This document shows positions 61,093 to 64,000 of a stretch of 64,000 nucleotides of DNA, in pieces. The stretch covers positions 930,001 to 994,000 of the forward strand of contig NZ_JACBYQ010000002.1 of the NCBI RefSeq assembly GCF_013408295.1, written 5' to 3'. The stretch's first letter is position 1; every line of letters starts with the position of its first letter. The notes under the pieces are model-generated. The model was not told the origin of the DNA, did not search any database, and saw only the letters and a list, made by a program, of their open reading frames with translations. A program made the position numbers and the translations under genes. The DNA is from Psychromicrobium silvestre (GTDB lineage Bacteria > Actinomycetota > Actinomycetes > Actinomycetales > Micrococcaceae).

Positions 61093-62625
61093 ATGAGCAC
61101 TGAAGTAGAAGACGCCGATGCCGCCAGCCTGGCGGAGCTTGGCTATAAACAAGAGCTACATCGAGGCCTCTCCGGCTTCTCAAATTTCGCGGTCTCCTTC
61201 TCGATCATCTCGATCCTGGCGGGCTGCATCACCTCTTATGCCATCGCGCTGCGTTCCGGGGGGCCAGCCGCGATCAACCTGGGTTGGCCAATAGCCGGTG
61301 TTTTCGTGCTCTGCGTGGCGCTCGCCATGGCGGAAATCTGCTCCCGCTATCCCACCGCAGGAGGCCTCTACTTCTGGGCCGGACGCCTCGCCAAACGAAA
61401 TAAGCGGCAGTGGGCCTGGGGTGTGGGCTGGTTCAACTTCCTCGGTGAGATCGCGGTTACCGCGGCCATCGAGTTCGGTTGTGCCACCTCACTTATGGCG
61501 CTCGCCGCCCTGATCTGGGGCATCGAGCCAACGGCGCTGGCCACCTTCATCCTCTTCCTGGTCTTGATGGTGATCCACGGCGTGCTGAACAGCGTTGGCG
61601 TTACTCTGGTCAGCTTCCTCTCCAATGTCTCCGCCTGGTGGCACATTTTCGGGGTGGCGATTATCGTCGTCGTACTCTGGCTGCTGCCAACCAGCCATCA
61701 GAGCTTCAGCTGGACCATGACCGCCTGGCACAACGAAACCGGTTGGTCCTTCGCGCCCTATGTCTTTGTGATGGGCTTGCTGATGGCGCAGTACACCTAC
61801 ACCGGCTATGACGCCTCAGCGCACGTCGCGGAGGAAACCCGGAATGCCTCGGTGGCCGCGCCCAAGGGCATTGTGATGAGCGTGCTGGTTTCCATTATTG
61901 GCGGCTGGATTCTGCTCTACAGCCTCACGGCTGCCATCCCGGATAACAGCGAAGCAGGGCTTTCCGCGCTGCTTGCTTCGGATACCGGCCTGCCACCGGC
62001 GCAGATCCTACTGGACTCGCTGAACAACCCGACGGTGGCCAAGCTGCTGCTGGGTATTATCGTCGGTGCTCAGTTCTTCTGCGGCCTAGCCTCGGTGACC
62101 GCAAACTCCAGGATGAGCTACGCCTTCTCCCGGGATAACGCACTGCCCGGCTCGCGGATATGGGCCAAGGTCAATCCCCGCACCGGCACGCCAACCAACT
62201 CGATCTGGCTGTGCATCGGGGCTGCAGCCGTGCTTGCTAGCCCGGCACTGTTCAATACCACCGCATATCTGGCGGTTACCTCGGTTGCGGTGATTGGGCT
62301 CTATGTTGCTTATATCGTGCCGGTGTTCCTGCGCAGACGGAATAAGGACTTCGTCCCCGGACCCTGGAACCTAGGCCGTTGGAGTGCGCTGATTGGCTGG
62401 ATTGCAGTGGTCTGGGTGGTTTTCATCTGCATCCTGTTTGTGCTGCCGCCTGTCGCTCCGATTACCGCGGAAACCTTCAACTACGCACCTATTGCAGTGA
62501 TCGCGGTCGGAGTGCTGGCGATAGTGCTCTGGTATGCCAGCGGGAAGCGGAAGTTCATGGCCTCCAGCGAGGAGAGCGAGCACCTGACCAAGCAAGTCGA
62601 TGAACTATTGGAAGAGGGCAAATGA
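61093..62625 (+). CDS. APC-superfamily amino acid/amine permease
   Basis: This 510-residue protein has about 12 hydrophobic helices. The conserved N-terminal ELHRGLSGFSNFAVSFSIIS and AEICSRYPTAGGLYFWAGRL match the amino-acid/choline transporter group (GABA permease-like), as does the YTGYDASAHVAEETRNASV segment. Start at ATG 61093, with AGGGAG upstream; the frame is open to 61000, but that part is promoter sequence. It overlaps the GS-like gene by 4 bases, so import is coupled to gamma-glutamylation or ligation. Confidence 0.92.
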   Translation: MSTEVEDADAASLAELGYKQELHRGLSGFSNFAVSFSIISILAGCITSYAIALRSGGPAAINLGWPIAGVFVLCVALAMAEICSRYPTAGGLYFWAGRLAKRNKRQWAWGVGWFNFLGEIAVTAAIEFGCATSLMALAALIWGIEPTALATFILFLVLMVIHGVLNSVGVTLVSFLSNVSAWWHIFGVAIIVVVLWLLPTSHQSFSWTMTAWHNETGWSFAPYVFVMGLLMAQYTYTGYDASAHVAEETRNASVAAPKGIVMSVLVSIIGGWILLYSLTAAIPDNSEAGLSALLASDTGLPPAQILLDSLNNPTVAKLLLGIIVGAQFFCGLASVTANSRMSYAFSRDNALPGSRIWAKVNPRTGTPTNSIWLCIGAAAVLASPALFNTTAYLAVTSVAVIGLYVAYIVPVFLRRRNKDFVPGPWNLGRWSALIGWIAVVWVVFICILFVLPPVAPITAETFNYAPIAVIAVGVLAIVLWYASGKRKFMASSEESEHLTKQVDELLEEGK

Positions 62626-64000
62626 GCCAGCTGAAAATGAGCCAAGACAATCAAGGCAAGCTCGACGTCGAGCAGTTGCGGGCCGCTGTCGCTGACGGTT
62701 CGGTGGACACCGTGATTGTGGCGATCACCGACCCTCAGGGCCGTCTACAGGGGAAACGGTGCGGCGCTCGCTACTTCATGGAGGAGGTGCTGGAGCATGG
62801 TGCCGAGGGCTGTGACTACCTGCTCGCCGTGGACGTGGAGATGAACACGGTGGAAGGTTATGCCAGCTCTTCCTGGGAATCCGGCTACGGCGATCTGCTG
62901 ATGAAGCCCGATCTCAGCACCCTGCGCTGGGTGCCTTGGCTGCCGGGCTCGGTATTAGTGCTCTGCGATGTATTGGATCTCGGCGGCGCTCCGGTGGCAC
63001 CTTCACCCCGGCAGATTCTCAAGCATCAATTGGAGCGACTTGCCGCGCTCGGTTTGAAAGCGCAGGTCGGCACCGAGCTGGAGTTCATTGCCTTCCAGGA
63101 CTCCTTCTCGGAGGCGCGAGCCAAGGGCTACCGGCAGCTCGATCCGGCCACTGATTACAACGTGGACTACTCACTGCTGGGTACCTCCGGCTTGGAGCCT
63201 TTGATTCGCGATATCCGCCTGGGCATGGAGGGCGCCGGGCTCTATGTTGAGGCTTCAAAGGGGGAGTGTAATTACGGCCAGATGGAGGTCGGCTTCCGGT
63301 ATGACGAAGCCTTGCAGAGCTGCGATAACCATGTGATTTATAAGACCGGCGCCAAGGAAATTGCGGCCCAGCACGGACAGAGCCTGACTTTCATGGCGAA
63401 GTACAACGAACGTGAAGGCAACTCCTGTCATATCCATCTGAGCCTGTGGTCTACCGACGATAAGCCTGCGCTCGCGGGCAGCGGTGAGTACGGTTTCAGC
63501 CCGCTGATGGAGCAGTATCTGGCCGGTCAGCTGGCCTGTCTGCGGGAGTTCAGCTATTTCCTGGCACCCAATATCAATTCTTATAAGCGCTTCGTGGAGG
63601 GGAGCTTTGCACCCACCGGGGTGGCCTGGGGGCTGGACAACCGCACCTGCGCGCTCCGTGTGGTCGGTCACGGAGCCTCGCTACGCGCCGAGAATCGGGT
63701 GGGCGGCGGCGATTTGAATCCGTATCTGGCGGTGGCTGCCTTGATTGCGGCCGCCATTCATGGCATTGAGAACTCGTTGGAACTGCCGCCTCCCACCGCG
63801 GGGAACGCCTATGCGGCGGAAGCGGAGCAGATGCCCACCACACTGCGCGAGGCACGCGGCCTGCTGGCGGAATCCGAAATTGCCCGAAAGGCTTTTGGGG
63901 ACGAAGTGGTTGATCACTATGTCAATGCCGCGACGATCGAATTGAAGGCCTTTGACGCGGCAATCACCGACTGGGAGAAGATCCGTGGTTTTGAGCGGCT
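62622..64000 (+). CDS. Glutamine-synthetase-family gamma-glutamyl ligase, cut by window edge
   Basis: I translated the 459 codons from ATG 62622 directly. The N-terminal domain opens with MSQLKMSQDNQGKLDVEQLR. GS catalytic stretches follow: GTELEFIAF (about 154-162), NYGQMEVGFRYDEAL, GNSCHIHLSL (unlike the usual GSGMHVHQSL), NSYKRF, NRTCALRVVG and RAENRVGGGDLNPYLA. Divergence from housekeeping GlnA and the pairing with a permease and FCD regulator suggest a PuuA/GlnA3-like ligase that gamma-glutamylates an amine (putrescine, ethanolamine or similar). The window ends near its C-terminus with no stop seen. Substrate unproven. Confidence 0.9.
   Translation, partial: MSQLKMSQDNQGKLDVEQLRAAVADGSVDTVIVAITDPQGRLQGKRCGARYFMEEVLEHGAEGCDYLLAVDVEMNTVEGYASSSWESGYGDLLMKPDLSTLRWVPWLPGSVLVLCDVLDLGGAPVAPSPRQILKHQLERLAALGLKAQVGTELEFIAFQDSFSEARAKGYRQLDPATDYNVDYSLLGTSGLEPLIRDIRLGMEGAGLYVEASKGECNYGQMEVGFRYDEALQSCDNHVIYKTGAKEIAAQHGQSLTFMAKYNEREGNSCHIHLSLWSTDDKPALAGSGEYGFSPLMEQYLAGQLACLREFSYFLAPNINSYKRFVEGSFAPTGVAWGLDNRTCALRVVGHGASLRAENRVGGGDLNPYLAVAALIAAAIHGIENSLELPPPTAGNAYAAEAEQMPTTLREARGLLAESEIARKAFGDEVVDHYVNAATIELKAFDAAITDWEKIRGFER

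Overview
The window reads as chromosomal DNA of a moderately GC-rich actinobacterium. The closest fit by gene content is the Micrococcaceae (Arthrobacter / Renibacterium / Psychromicrobium type). Actinobacterial markers are the bacterial proteasome activator ending in GQYL, a CarD-family RNA polymerase regulator, a SenX3-RegX3-type phosphate system divergent from phoU, a RamB-type regulator beside aceA/aceB, a LAXTG (sortase-E-type) wall protein and the complete GlgE alpha-glucan pathway. No insertion sequence, integrase, CRISPR array or rRNA operon was seen. One tRNA gene (Thr, CGT) is present. Genus-level placement is inference from content, not from a search.

Layout. 1-5.7 kb: a CocE/NonD hydrolase cut by the window edge, then the glyoxylate shunt (aceA-aceB) with its divergent regulator. 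5.8-11.8 kb: two large surface or secreted proteins, a LAXTG-anchored adhesin-like protein and a subtilase. 12-19 kb: a KgtP-like symporter, a TetR-SDR operon with paired operator palindromes, a repeat-dense 540-bp gap, a cupin, cstA-ybdD and a thioesterase. 19-22 kb: a small XRE-ImmA / divergent-HTH switch, bpa with a downstream gene, tRNA-Thr and a phosphonatase-like HAD protein. 22.6-36 kb: a TAP-like hydrolase, holB-tmk, a cystathionine-synthase-like enzyme, an orphan binding protein, a methyltransferase, gpmA, phoU/senX3-regX3, a lipoprotein and carD. 35-41 kb: ispD-ispF-cysS-rlmB-glgX, tightly packed.

41-56 kb is a glycogen/trehalose block. glgX and the opposing glgP sit on either side of a small RNase-barstar-MazG cassette. 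Then come a binding-protein-dependent sugar importer and glgE-treS-(mak::glgB), the last being one 1257-residue fusion with a good internal start for free GlgB. Together TreS, maltokinase, GlgE and GlgB convert trehalose to branched alpha-glucan through maltose 1-phosphate, while GlgX and GlgP break glucan down.

56.2-60.1 kb is the least ordinary coding region. It holds three overlapping genes: an NtaA/DszA-type flavin monooxygenase, a HAL/PAL-fold lyase whose MIO-forming Ala-Ser-Gly is missing, and a cystathionine beta-synthase / cysteine-synthase-like PLP enzyme. I propose it as an uncharacterised, possibly sulfur-related, catabolic or biosynthetic operon. 60.2-64 kb holds a FadR-type regulator divergent from an APC amino-acid/amine permease and a glutamine-synthetase-like enzyme (cut by the edge), a gamma-glutamylation-type amine utilisation set.

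Non-coding structure is unusually rich. There is a 94-bp element with inverted termini in two gaps in opposite orientation (34.9 and 60.1 kb). A GGGAAACGG-based hairpin family lies at 15.5, 40.9 and 42.2 kb. Tandem 14-bp and 23-bp arrays lie before ispD, and several near-perfect long hairpins lie between operons.
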